Part shown: positions 38,650-47,260 of the stretch, in pieces
How positions within the stretch are numbered: position 1 is the stretch's first letter
How the letters are laid out: each line of letters starts with the position of its first letter
Assembly (NCBI RefSeq): GCF_010092445.1
Contig: NZ_CP048031.1
Location: 2,046,001 to 2,110,000 of the forward strand
Source: Shewanella sp. Arc9-LZ
GTDB lineage: Bacteria; Pseudomonadota; Gammaproteobacteria; Enterobacterales; Shewanellaceae
Reading direction: 5' to 3'
DNA: 64,000 nt
The notes under the pieces: generated by a model
What the model was told of the DNA's origin: nothing
The model's database searches: none
Seen by the model: only the letters and a program-made list of their open reading frames with translations
Position numbers and translations under genes: made by a program

Positions 38650-39762
38650 TTGTTAACGTTTGAATATATCAGTGATGATGCCAGCCTGTTGTCATTAGTT
38701 GAACAATACCAACAAAGCACCTTGCTGGTGCTAGATACTGAGTTTGTCCGCACTCGAACCTATTATGCTAAATTAGGCCTTATTCAAGCCTATGATGGCA
38801 AAACTTTAGCCTTAATTGATCCGGTTGCGATTACCGATTTAAGCCCATTTTGGCAGTTATTAACTGACCAAAATATTGTCAAATTAGTGCATTCATGCAG
38901 TGAAGATCTCGAGGTGTTTGCTCATTATGGTGAATGCCAACCAAGCCCTTTATTTGATAGCCAAATAGCGGCAAGCTTTGCTGGTTTAGGCCACGGATTA
39001 GGTTATGCCAAGCTCGTTGACGCATGCTTGCAAGTCGAAATAGATAAAGGCGAATCACGTACGGATTGGATGAATCGTCCACTGTCTGATGCGCAATTAC
39101 AGTATGCGGCTAATGATGTGTTTTATTTATATCAATTATACCCTCAGCTGCAACAGAAGCTTGCTGCGGACAATCGTCTTGAATGGTTGTTTGAAGAAGG
39201 TCAGCGTATGACAGAAGGGCGCATGTCATTGCCAGAAGGCGACAGCGTTTACCTTAAAGTCAAAAATGCATTTCAATTATCGAGTCAGCAGCTAGCCTAT
39301 TTAAAAGTATTGGCGAAATGGCGTCTAGCCAAAGCGGTAAGCCGCAATCTAGCGCTGGGTTTTGTGGTAAAAGACCATGCATTAATTGCATTAGCCAAAA
39401 AACAACCGACCACACTGGCGGAATTGAATAGTTTAAATGACTTAACAGATCAAGAGAAACGTATTCACGGCAAAGATTTATTAACAGTTATGGCGACGGC
39501 AGATTTAATTAATCTACCTGAAGAAGTTGATGTTGTTGCGCTTAAGTCAGGTTATAAATCAGCTTTTAAAGAAGTTAAAACAGTCTTAACTGAATTATGT
39601 GAGCGTGAAAATGTCGCATTAGAATTTGTTGGTTCTAAGCGCCATATTCATGAATTTCTATTATGGTTGTATCACAACAAACAAACACCAACACCGATAC
39701 TCTTGGTCGGTTGGCGTGGGCAGTTGGTAGGTGATTTACTAGAGCCAGTGCGCTTTAGTTAA
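38650..39762 (+). CDS. rnd: Ribonuclease D
   Basis: 3'-5' exoribonuclease that trims tRNA and other stable RNA ends. 370 residues from TTG 38650 (product MLTFEYISDD), which has GGAG six bases upstream; an in-frame ATG at 38596 would lie in the preceding terminator region. The DEDD catalytic motifs are VLDTEFVRT, the HSCSEDLEVF region, and the QYAANDVFYLYQLY block. A single HRDC domain (about 205-290) and a C-terminal helical domain follow. The stop codon lies in a duplicated 12-base segment. Next to fadD, as in E. coli. Confidence 0.95.
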   Translation: MLTFEYISDDASLLSLVEQYQQSTLLVLDTEFVRTRTYYAKLGLIQAYDGKTLALIDPVAITDLSPFWQLLTDQNIVKLVHSCSEDLEVFAHYGECQPSPLFDSQIAASFAGLGHGLGYAKLVDACLQVEIDKGESRTDWMNRPLSDAQLQYAANDVFYLYQLYPQLQQKLAADNRLEWLFEEGQRMTEGRMSLPEGDSVYLKVKNAFQLSSQQLAYLKVLAKWRLAKAVSRNLALGFVVKDHALIALAKKQPTTLAELNSLNDLTDQEKRIHGKDLLTVMATADLINLPEEVDVVALKSGYKSAFKEVKTVLTELCERENVALEFVGSKRHIHEFLLWLYHNKQTPTPILLVGWRGQLVGDLLEPVRFS

Positions 39763-39778
39763 TTCAGCTTTAGTTAAT
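39752..39778 (+). repeat. Duplicated segment at the rnd stop codon
   Basis: GCTTTAGTTAAT occurs at 39752-39763 and again at 39767-39778, a 15-base period. The first copy contains the rnd stop TAA in frame, and the second supplies another TAA in the same frame. Confidence 0.85.
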
Positions 39779-39796
39779 GCAATTTATCAACATACC

Positions 39797-39833
39797 AAAA
39801 AAGGATACTCGCATAATGCCAGTATCCTTTTTT
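39797..39833. terminator. Bidirectional terminator between rnd and minE
   Basis: Stem AAAAAAGGATACT (39797-39809) with AGTATCCTTTTTT (39821-39833), 11-base loop. Its A and T runs let it work in both directions. Confidence 0.9.
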
Positions 39834-39864
39834 GTGTTAAGCAGAGTAGGGTGACCTTGGCTGA

Positions 39865-40125
39865 TTACTTTGAATCAGGTAAGGTAACGTTTAACTCTAA
39901 CACCGATAAATTGTCATCGTTTTGGTCAAGTTGCACAGAGACTTGGTCATCTGATATTTGCACATACTTACGGATCACTTCGATGATTTCTTGTTTCATC
40001 TTTGGGAAATAATCAGGTGCACCACGTTCACCACGTTGATGAGCCACAATAATTTGTAATCGTTCTTTTGCCAATGATGCGGTATTGGGCTTTTTACTGC
40101 TTCTAAAATAATCAAGTATCGACAT
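39865..40125 (-). CDS. minE: Cell division topological specificity factor MinE
   Basis: Drives pole-to-pole oscillation of MinCD by stimulating MinD ATPase. 86 residues: an N-terminal amphipathic helix ([24 protein letters not shown] start), the MinD-binding strand [10 protein letters not shown], and the C-terminal dimerisation domain. Starts two bases after the minD stop, so it is translationally coupled. Confidence 0.98.
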   Translation of the reverse strand: MSILDYFRSSKKPNTASLAKERLQIIVAHQRGERGAPDYFPKMKQEIIEVIRKYVQISDDQVSVQLDQNDDNLSVLELNVTLPDSK

Positions 40126-40127
40126 AG

Positions 40128-40937
40128 TTAGCTCCCAAATATCCTTTTAAGGAATCCCTTTTTTTCTTCTGTAATAAATCGAACAGGTACATCATCACCT
40201 AATAAGCGTGCAACCGTATCGCCATAAGCTAAACCTGCATCACTTTCTTGATCAATAATGACCGGTACACCAGAGTTTGACGCCTTCAGTACCGATTGAG
40301 ACTCAGGGATCACACCGAGTAATTCAATGGCTAATATTTCCTTCACATCCTCAACACTGAGCATTTCACCCGTTTTGACCCGCGCAGGAGAGTAACGAGT
40401 TAACAATAAATATTCTTTTATGGGCTCTAAAGACAATTCCGCACGACGTGAACGGCTCTGCAGCATGCCTAATATACGATCTGAGTCACGTACAGAACTC
40501 ACTTCAGGGTTAGTGGTAACAATCGCGATGTCGGCAAAGTAAAGCGCCATCATGGCACCTTGTTCAATACCCGCTGGTGAATCACAAACAATATAATCGA
40601 AATCTTTGGCTAAATTCTCAAGTACCCGGCCAACGCCTTCTTTAGTGAGCGCATCTTTATCGCGTGTTTGAGACGCGGGTAAGATAAACAGTTTGTCGCA
40701 GCGTTTATCTTTAATTAACGCTTGGTTCAAATTAGCTTCACCATTAATGACGTTAACAAAATCATATACGACTCTGCGTTCACAACCCATAATCAAATCA
40801 AGATTACGTAACCCAATATCAAAATCGATAACGACAGTTTTCTTTCCTTTTAAGGCCAATCCGGTGGCAATTGCTGCACTGGATGTTGTTTTACCCACAC
40901 CGCCTTTACCTGATGTGACAACAATAATTTGCGCCAT
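40128..40937 (-). CDS. minD: Septum site-determining ATPase MinD
   Basis: Membrane-cycling ATPase that recruits MinC and places the division site at mid-cell. 269 residues with the deviant Walker [33 protein letters not shown], and a C-terminal amphipathic membrane-targeting helix ([13 protein letters not shown]). Second gene of minCDE, 27 bases after minC. Confidence 0.98.
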   Translation of the reverse strand: MAQIIVVTSGKGGVGKTTSSAAIATGLALKGKKTVVIDFDIGLRNLDLIMGCERRVVYDFVNVINGEANLNQALIKDKRCDKLFILPASQTRDKDALTKEGVGRVLENLAKDFDYIVCDSPAGIEQGAMMALYFADIAIVTTNPEVSSVRDSDRILGMLQSRSRRAELSLEPIKEYLLLTRYSPARVKTGEMLSVEDVKEILAIELLGVIPESQSVLKASNSGVPVIIDQESDAGLAYGDTVARLLGDDVPVRFITEEKKGFLKRIFGS

Positions 40938-40964
40938 TTATATTTATATCCTTGTATTTGCCGA

Positions 40965-41630
40965 TTATTGGGGCAATGATTCAACAGTAAGAGATGCGCC
41001 TTCAAGGCGAACACAGCCTCTTTGACTTAGATCGTATTGTTGCAAATGTTCTGTCAACCAATACTGTCCAGCAATCGATACTAATTCTGCTTCTAACGAG
41101 TTAGCGATAATCACACTTTGATTATCTCCCGCAGCACCCGCCATGGCTTTCCCACGAAGAGCACCATATATATGGATGCTACCATCAGCAATGACTTCAG
41201 CGCCATTACCAACCGCACCAAAAATGATTAAATCAGCATTTTGTGCGTATATTTGTTGTCCAGAACGCACATTTTGTTTAACAATTTTAGTTGCTCGTAC
41301 AGGCAACTCAGCTTTGCGGGCTTGTTTACCCGATTTAACCACTGCAATTGCCATACTTTTTGCTTGTTCAATTTGTTCTGGGCTGGCATCGGTAATGCCT
41401 ACAATAATAAGATTTCGGTCAATTAATAATTGTTTTAGTGCATTAAAATCAATGTGAGTATGCTGAATGGCTGATAAATTTAATACCAAGGGGGCGCCCA
41501 AAAAAAACTGGGGAGCTTGAGCCAATTTGTTGTCTAATTCAGCCGCAATGATATCGAGATCGTTATGATTGATATGCAGTACTGATAAGGTAAAAGACGT
41601 GGCCTTTAATTCGAGATTTTGTTTAGCCAT
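40965..41630 (-). CDS. minC: Septum formation inhibitor MinC
   Basis: Inhibits FtsZ polymerisation near the poles. The N-terminal FtsZ-binding domain (about 1-105, [15 protein letters not shown]) is joined by a linker to the C-terminal beta-helical domain that binds MinD ([35 protein letters not shown] region). 221 residues from ATG 41630; a TTG at 41648 would add six residues, and the GGAG near 41643-41646 leaves the choice slightly open. First gene of minCDE, divergent from ycgL. Confidence 0.96.
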   Translation of the reverse strand: MAKQNLELKATSFTLSVLHINHNDLDIIAAELDNKLAQAPQFFLGAPLVLNLSAIQHTHIDFNALKQLLIDRNLIIVGITDASPEQIEQAKSMAIAVVKSGKQARKAELPVRATKIVKQNVRSGQQIYAQNADLIIFGAVGNGAEVIADGSIHIYGALRGKAMAGAAGDNQSVIIANSLEAELVSIAGQYWLTEHLQQYDLSQRGCVRLEGASLTVESLPQ

Positions 41631-41749
41631 CCCGGCGTGATTCTCCAATACTTCAGCGATAAACTGATTTACAATTATTTTCTTGTGCCACCATGTTATA
41701 GTGTGCTTAGTTGACTATCAAGTTTGAACCTTTGGAAATTTACACTAAA

Positions 41750-42028
41750 ATGATATGTGCAGTATATAAAAGCGGTCGAAGAGCAGATACTTACCTTTTT
41801 GTCAAAAAACGTGATGTATTTGATGACGTTCCTGAACCGTTAATGGAAATGTTTGGTTCAAAGACATTAGTGATGATTGTACCTTTATCTAAACGAGATC
41901 ATTTAGGTATCGCTGATATTGACAAAGTTAAGTCAGCATTAGTAGAAAAAGGCTATTACTTGCAAATACCACCACCGCAAATTAATTTACTCGAACAACA
42001 TAAACAAGAATTAGCTTTTAAGAAATAA
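41750..42028 (+). CDS. ycgL: YcgL domain protein
   Basis: A small (92-residue) conserved protein of unknown function found near min genes in many gammaproteobacteria. MICAVYKSGRRADTYLFVKKRDVFDDVP and the LVMIVPLSKRDHLGIAD segment are family-typical. I prefer ATG 41750; TTG 41711 would add 13 atypical residues. It is divergent from minC and is followed 31 bases later by a transglycosylase-like gene. Confidence 0.92.
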   Translation: MICAVYKSGRRADTYLFVKKRDVFDDVPEPLMEMFGSKTLVMIVPLSKRDHLGIADIDKVKSALVEKGYYLQIPPPQINLLEQHKQELAFKK

Positions 42029-42059
42029 GCTCATTCTTAAAGGAGTAATCAAGACGAAT

Positions 42060-43028
42060 ATGATTCAAAAAATCATTTTATGTGCATTTTGTTACTTCAT
42101 TTGTTCTAATATTGCCATGGCAGAAGACAGCCGTGGCGAATTTTCCGACTATTTGTTGGAACTACAACAAAGGGCAATAGCCACTGGCGTTAATCAACTG
42201 ACAGCAGAACGCTATATTGCTAATATTAAAATCTTCAAAAAAGCCAGCCTCAATACCCATTCAGATGAATCACAAACATTAGAACACTTTATTCCCCAAG
42301 CTGTACCTGAAATTACCGTGAGTACAGCCAGAGCAATGTTTCAGCAACATGAATCACAAATAGAAAATATTAGCCGAACTTATCAAGTTCAGTCCCGATT
42401 CCTGATGGCATTATGGGGGATGAACTCTCGATTTGGAGAGCGAACAGGACGTTTTTCTGGGTTATCTGTTTTAGCCTCACTGGCTTATAAAGGCGATAAA
42501 GAAGCTTTTTACATTAATGAATTTATTGCAGCGCTCAAGCTAATCGAACAAAAAAATATTACCGAAGATTTATTGCAAAGTTCTTCATCAGGGGCGATGG
42601 GACAGATGCAAATGATGCCTAGCCAGATACTCCAATACGGTATAGATGCCGATAAAGATGGCATCATTGATGTTTGGAGCAGTATGGATGATGCCTTTGC
42701 ATCTACGGCTAATATGCTACATCAACAAGATTGGCAATATGATTCTACGTGGGGAAGACAGGTAAAAACGACAATGATGTTAGATCCAAACTTACTTGGT
42801 TTACAATCACATCACACATTTCCAGATTGGCAAGCCTATGGTGTCAGGCGTTTTGATGGTGCAGATTTACCCCAACGTAATGACATGGAAGTATCATTAA
42901 TTGCGCCGGATGGACCCAAAGGCCGCTTTTATTTAACTTATAATAATTTTCGATTATTACATCAATTTAATAATTCTTTGTACGATACGCTGGCAATAAC
43001 CTACCTTTCTGAGAAAATTAAACAGTAA
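42060..43028 (+). CDS. MltB-like lytic murein transglycosylase, catalytic Glu replaced
   Basis: A 322-residue exported protein (signal peptide about residues 1-21, MIQKIILCAFCYFICSNIAMA) of the MltB/SLT_2 family, which cleaves peptidoglycan glycan strands. Family segments are clear: LMALWGMNSRFGERTGRFS, LASLAYKG, SSSGAMGQMQMMPSQ, DADKDGIIDVWSSMDDAFASTANML. The position normally occupied by the catalytic Glu (E in G-V-E-T-R-W-G of MltB) is Asn122 here, read directly as AAC. No C-terminal peptidoglycan-binding domain is seen. It may therefore bind rather than cut peptidoglycan. AAAGGAG lies 12 bases before the start. Confidence 0.88.
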   Translation: MIQKIILCAFCYFICSNIAMAEDSRGEFSDYLLELQQRAIATGVNQLTAERYIANIKIFKKASLNTHSDESQTLEHFIPQAVPEITVSTARAMFQQHESQIENISRTYQVQSRFLMALWGMNSRFGERTGRFSGLSVLASLAYKGDKEAFYINEFIAALKLIEQKNITEDLLQSSSSGAMGQMQMMPSQILQYGIDADKDGIIDVWSSMDDAFASTANMLHQQDWQYDSTWGRQVKTTMMLDPNLLGLQSHHTFPDWQAYGVRRFDGADLPQRNDMEVSLIAPDGPKGRFYLTYNNFRLLHQFNNSLYDTLAITYLSEKIKQ

Positions 43029-43090
43029 ATTGTACCGTTTTAGGTGTAAAATGCGTGAAAATTTAGACAATAAACTACTTTAGACATAAA

Positions 43091-43537
43091 ATGATGACTC
43101 AGTTTTGGATAACCACACCTTTAGAAAACATGACCCCCGAACAATGGGAGTCTCTTTGTGACGGCTGCGGTAAGTGCTGTCTAAATAAAATCATCGATGA
43201 TGAAACGGATGAACTTTATTATACCAATGCCGCCTGCCATCTATTGGACAACGATACTTGTGGTTGCCGTAGATATCCTGATCGTTTTACTTATGTGCCT
43301 GAATGTACTGCCATTACGCCTGAGAATATTGCTGAGCTGACTTGGTTACCCGATAGCTGTGCTTACCGACGTTTGCATGTTGGCAAAGGCTTACCTAGCT
43401 GGCATCCGTTATTGACTGGAAATAAACAGGCTATGCATGCAGCGGGTATTTCGGTACAAGGTAAAACCGTAAACGAAATGAAAGTGAAGTATTTGGAAGA
43501 CTGTATTGTACTGTGGCCGATGCTAGACGTTGAATAA
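43091..43537 (+). CDS. ycgN: YcgN family cysteine-cluster protein (UPF0260)
   Basis: A 148-residue cytoplasmic protein with a dense cysteine pattern: [34 protein letters not shown] and SCAYR. These belong to the YkgJ-like zinc/iron cluster family; metal type unproven and function unknown. ATG 43091 or 43094 both fit. It is 62 bases after the transglycosylase-like gene and convergent with dsbB. Confidence 0.95.
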   Translation: MMTQFWITTPLENMTPEQWESLCDGCGKCCLNKIIDDETDELYYTNAACHLLDNDTCGCRRYPDRFTYVPECTAITPENIAELTWLPDSCAYRRLHVGKGLPSWHPLLTGNKQAMHAAGISVQGKTVNEMKVKYLEDCIVLWPMLDVE

Positions 43538-43550
43538 TCAATTCTTCAAA

Positions 43551-43584
43551 TATAAAAAAGACCTCAATGAGGTCTTTTTTATAT
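43551..43584. terminator. Bidirectional terminator between ycgN and dsbB
   Basis: A near-perfect palindrome: AAAAAAGACCTC, a 3-base loop AAT, and GAGGTCTTTTTT. T runs on both strands. Confidence 0.9.
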
Positions 43585-43606
43585 TTGATTTCGAACTTTT
43601 GCTGAT

Positions 43607-44116
43607 TTATTTTGCAGATTTAAGTGCAGGTAACAACATCAACAACCAAATAACACCATAAACAGCAAAACCAAGCATCATCCATTGTGCCATGCTGACA
43701 GACAGCCACGACCATGGTGAGTCACTACACATGCCTGTTGGCGAGAATACTGAAGGTAACCAGGTGTCTAATGGCATAAAACTGGGGAATTCGGGGTAAA
43801 AAGAACAAGTCGCAAACGGTGAAGGATTAACTTGCATCTGGTTTAGATCATAAGCTAATTTGAAGCCCCAAACCGCCGATACAGACCATCCAGCCATACC
43901 CACAAATCGTAACAACCACACTTTCGGTTGTAGTATCCCTATCAGCGCAGCCAGAATAATACCGAGTACAGCAACCCGAATATAAATGCACATGACACAC
44001 GGCGCTAGATCCATTCCATATTGAAAGAAAAGGGCTGCCAATTCCAATCCAATGGCGGACAATAATAATAAACCCCAAGACAAACGGTTATGGCAAAACT
44101 GCTGTAGTTGCGACAA
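43607..44116 (-). CDS. dsbB: Disulfide bond formation protein DsbB
   Basis: Inner-membrane quinone reductase that reoxidises DsbA. 169 residues with four membrane helices. The first periplasmic pair is CVMC in DLAPCVMCIYIRV; the second pair is in the long periplasmic loop (ATCSFYPEF and GMCSDSPWSW). All four redox cysteines are present, and an Arg follows CVMC as expected. It lies 116 bases downstream of nhaB but behind a terminator, so it may have its own promoter. Confidence 0.97.
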   Translation of the reverse strand: MSQLQQFCHNRLSWGLLLLSAIGLELAALFFQYGMDLAPCVMCIYIRVAVLGIILAALIGILQPKVWLLRFVGMAGWSVSAVWGFKLAYDLNQMQVNPSPFATCSFYPEFPSFMPLDTWLPSVFSPTGMCSDSPWSWLSVSMAQWMMLGFAVYGVIWLLMLLPALKSAK

Positions 44117-44146
44117 TTTCAGTTCCTAATAAATGTGTTAACAGAT

Positions 44147-44173
44147 AAAAAAACACCCTCAAATGAGGGTGTT
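44147..44173 (-). terminator. Terminator of nhaB
   Basis: On the minus strand, AAACACCCTCA pairs with TGAGGGTGTTT (44163-44173 and 44150-44160) around two bases and is followed by TTTTT. It lies between nhaB and dsbB. Confidence 0.85.
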
Positions 44174-44232
44174 TACACAAACAATAGAGACTTTAAGATA
44201 ATTTATCTACTAAGTCCAATAAGCTGATTTAA

Positions 44233-45819
44233 TTAATGCCCCATTGCCGCGCCACTGATGTCTTTGGCTGAGTGGTGGATAATTAATTGAGTTTCATAAA
44301 GTAAATCAGTCATGTCGACTAAGAAACCTGACTCAATGGCCATCACGCCCACAATTGATAATACAATCGTATAAGGCAACGCCATCCATACCATACGGCC
44401 GTACGATAAACGAATAAGCGGTGCTATGGCCGAGGTTAACAAGAACAAGAACGCTGCTTGTCCATTCGGCGTAGCCACAGAAGGTAGGTTAGTACCGGTA
44501 TTAATTGCCACAGCAAGTAAGTCAAATTGATCTCGAGTGATTTGGCCACTCATCAATGCTGCTTTCACTTCATTAATGTAAACAGTTCCCACAAACACGT
44601 TATCACTGACCATAGATAACAAGCCGTTAGCGATGTAAAAAATCACTAACTGCATATTGCCTTCATAACCTAATGCCCATTGGATCACTGGAGCAAACAG
44701 TTCCTGGTCAATAATCACACCAACGATGGCAAAAAATACCGCCAATAGTGCAGTGAAAGGTAAAGCTTCTTCAAATGCTTTACCCAAAGAATGTTCGTCG
44801 GTTATACCATTAAACGCAGTGGCTAAGATGATGACTGATAAACCAATGAGGCCAACAGAAGCTAGGTGAAGTGCTAAACCAGCAATTAACCAAATACCAA
44901 TAAGGGCTTGGATAACCAATTTCATTTTATCTTGATTGGTTCTGTGCGAGTCTTCATGAGTGGCGTAATCAGTTAAAATCTTATGTACTGCATCAGGTAA
45001 TTGTGCACCATAACCAAAGACTTTGAATTTTTCGACAAGAAAACAAGTGAATATACCTGCAACCAATACTGGCATTGTCACTGGCGACATCCGTAAGAAA
45101 AACTCACCAAACTGCCAATGGGCTTGGGCCGCAATGATTAAGTTTTGTGGTTCGCCAACCATGGTGCAAACACCACCAAGAGCGGTACCAATGCCTGAAT
45201 GCATTAATAAATTACGTAAGAATGCTCGGAACGATTCTAATTCTTCATTGTTTAACTGTTCAGTTGTTTCAGATGTATGGTCGTGACCATCATTAAAACT
45301 CTTTCCTGAAGCCACTTTGTGGTAGATAGAGTAAAAACCAACGGCAACAGCAATAATAACCGCGATGACCGTTAACGCATCTAAGAACGCAGATAAGAAT
45401 GCCGACGCAGTACAAAACATCAATGAAACGATGATTTTCGAACGTACTTTGGTAATCATCTTGGTAAATACAAACAGTAACAACTGCTTCATAAAGTAAA
45501 TACCAGCGACCATGAAGACTAAAAGTAACAATACTTCTAAGTTTGCTTCAATTTCATGTAGAACTTGCGAGGGAGATGTCATGCCAATAAATACGGCTTG
45601 AATTGCGAGCAAACCGCCGGGCTGAAGTGGATAACATTTAAGTGCCATTGCTAGAGTGAAAATAAATTCAACGACTAGCACCCATCCAGCGATAAATGGA
45701 CTGACATAAAAAAACAGCAGGGGATTTATTACTAAAAATGCCAAAATTGCGTATTTGTACCATTTAGGTGAATTGCCTAAAAAGTTTACAAATAGCGCCT
45801 GACTTTTGGTTACAGGCAT
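44233..45819 (-). CDS. nhaB: Na+/H+ antiporter NhaB
   Basis: Sodium/proton antiporter for pH and sodium homeostasis, 528 residues, about 12 membrane segments. Starts [22 protein letters not shown] as in E. coli NhaB. Recognisable segments include [27 protein letters not shown] and [17 protein letters not shown] with conserved Asp residues in the membrane. Divergent from fadR across about 590 bases, an arrangement shared with E. coli. Confidence 0.97.
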   Translation of the reverse strand: MPVTKSQALFVNFLGNSPKWYKYAILAFLVINPLLFFYVSPFIAGWVLVVEFIFTLAMALKCYPLQPGGLLAIQAVFIGMTSPSQVLHEIEANLEVLLLLVFMVAGIYFMKQLLLFVFTKMITKVRSKIIVSLMFCTASAFLSAFLDALTVIAVIIAVAVGFYSIYHKVASGKSFNDGHDHTSETTEQLNNEELESFRAFLRNLLMHSGIGTALGGVCTMVGEPQNLIIAAQAHWQFGEFFLRMSPVTMPVLVAGIFTCFLVEKFKVFGYGAQLPDAVHKILTDYATHEDSHRTNQDKMKLVIQALIGIWLIAGLALHLASVGLIGLSVIILATAFNGITDEHSLGKAFEEALPFTALLAVFFAIVGVIIDQELFAPVIQWALGYEGNMQLVIFYIANGLLSMVSDNVFVGTVYINEVKAALMSGQITRDQFDLLAVAINTGTNLPSVATPNGQAAFLFLLTSAIAPLIRLSYGRMVWMALPYTIVLSIVGVMAIESGFLVDMTDLLYETQLIIHHSAKDISGAAMGH

Positions 45820-46407
45820 ATCAGCCTCTCCGATATTGTTATTGTGGCAGTATTGTTACCATTTTTTGATAGCTTACAATACATCATTATTTTCAAATAG
45901 ATTTGGGAGAATAGAGGCAACTCAGATTAGAAAACTTGATAAGCATCAATTTTTCGTTAATTGAGTTTAAAATTCAATTCGATTGAACTGAGTATTTTGG
46001 CCAATTACTCTCTGTTGAATAAAGATATCTTGTTATAGCAAACAATGTGTTAGCAAAATAGTTTACTCACTAACTACGTATGGCTCTTATTTTCATCGCT
46101 AGTGTAGCTTAAAAAAAATCGAATTGTAACGCTGTTATTGTCGTTAGAATTAACACGTAGCGTTAACAAACTAGCTACATCATTATATACTAAACTTAAA
46201 GAGTTCTATCAGATAAATTGATGATATGTCGATGATTATAGTAGTTTAATGTGATGAATATTCAATTATTGATTTTTGCTCAGTTTAGTTGTTTGAAAAT
46301 CAATCGTAATGAGCGTAGTGATTAAACAATGGTTTTTATTTTCTACCGCTCTGGTATGATCAGTCACAATAGTTTCGCCATTGTTTAGCAATAGGATATG
46401 AAGGCTG
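45820..46407. other. Divergent intergenic region nhaB-fadR
   Basis: About 590 AT-rich bases. The fadR-side promoter with a FadR-like operator is listed separately. No frame or RNA gene could be supported in the rest. Confidence 0.5.
46349..46365 (+). promoter_or_regulatory. Candidate fadR promoter with overlapping FadR operator
   Basis: CTCTGGTATGATCAGTC has the core CTGGT-A--GA--CAG of known FadR operators (12 of 17 bases match the E. coli fadB site as I remember it). Inside it, TGGTATGAT forms an extended -10 element. Transcription would start about 40 bases before the fadR ATG, and FadR binding would block it. Inferred autoregulation. Confidence 0.45.
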
Positions 46408-47127
46408 ATGATCATCAATGCCAAAGGGCCAGCGAGTTTTGCCGAGAAATATATTGTTCGTTCCATTTGGGAAAACAAATTTCCACCGGGATCAATTTTA
46501 CCTGCTGAACGTGAGCTCTCTGAACTTATCGGTGTTACTCGAACAACGTTAAGAGAAGTGTTACAACGTCTTGCTCGAGATGGTTGGTTGAAAATTCAAC
46601 ATGGTAAACCTACCCAGGTGAATAATTTTTGGGAAACGTCTGGGTTAAATATTTTAGAAACCATTGCTGATTTAAATCCGGATGGTTTCCCGCTACTTGT
46701 CGACCAATTAATGGCTGCTCGTGGTAACGTAAGCAACATTTATTTTCGGGCCTCCATTCGCCACAATCCTGAAAAAGTAGTTGATGTATTAGCGGGTATT
46801 CATAGCTTAGAAAATGATGCAGAAGCGTATGCTACATTTGATTACCAATTGCATCATACATTAGCTTTTGCATCAGGTAATCCATTGTATGTATTGATTT
46901 TAAATGGTTTCAAAGGTCTTTATAATCGTGTTGGTCGATATTATTTTTCGAGCCAAGAAGCTCGTGAATTAACCATGCGTTTTTATGTCAAACTTGAAAA
47001 GTTAGCTAAAGATAAAAATTACTCTGACGTACCAGCATTAATGCGTATCAATGGTATCGAAAGTGGCAAAATGTGGCAAAAATTACGTGATGATTTACCT
47101 GCTGAAATGGGTCATGATAAATCCTAG
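46408..47127 (+). CDS. fadR: Fatty acid metabolism regulator FadR
   Basis: GntR family regulator that represses beta-oxidation genes and activates unsaturated fatty acid synthesis, released by long-chain acyl-CoA. 239 residues. The winged-helix part (FPPGSILPAERELSELIGVTRTTLREVLQRLARDGWL) is nearly the same as in E. coli, so the operator sequence should be conserved. The C-terminal all-helical acyl-CoA-binding domain follows. Its TAG stop begins a tandem repeat. Neighbours nhaB and ycgB match E. coli order. Confidence 0.97.
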   Translation: MIINAKGPASFAEKYIVRSIWENKFPPGSILPAERELSELIGVTRTTLREVLQRLARDGWLKIQHGKPTQVNNFWETSGLNILETIADLNPDGFPLLVDQLMAARGNVSNIYFRASIRHNPEKVVDVLAGIHSLENDAEAYATFDYQLHHTLAFASGNPLYVLILNGFKGLYNRVGRYYFSSQEARELTMRFYVKLEKLAKDKNYSDVPALMRINGIESGKMWQKLRDDLPAEMGHDKS

Positions 47128-47155
47128 TGAATTAGTGAATTAGTGAATTAGTGAG
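47125..47155 (+). repeat. Tandem 8-bp repeats starting at the fadR stop codon
   Basis: TAGTGAAT three times in succession (47125-47132, 47133-47140, 47141-47148) followed by TAGTGAG. The first TAG is the stop codon of fadR. The period of 8 places stops in every frame. Confidence 0.92.
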
Positions 47156-47176
47156 TAAAACCTCTCATTTACACTT

Positions 47177-47212
47177 AAAAAAGAGCCAATCAAATCGATT
47201 GGCTCTTTTTTA
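47177..47212. terminator. Bidirectional terminator between fadR and the spoVR-like gene
   Basis: Stem AAGAGCCAATC with GATTGGCTCTT (ending about 47207), 5-base loop, with A run before and T run after. Confidence 0.9.
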
Positions 47213-47260
47213 TAGCATAACTCATCTCGTTCAAACCACAGACTGTAAACTAGATAGACT

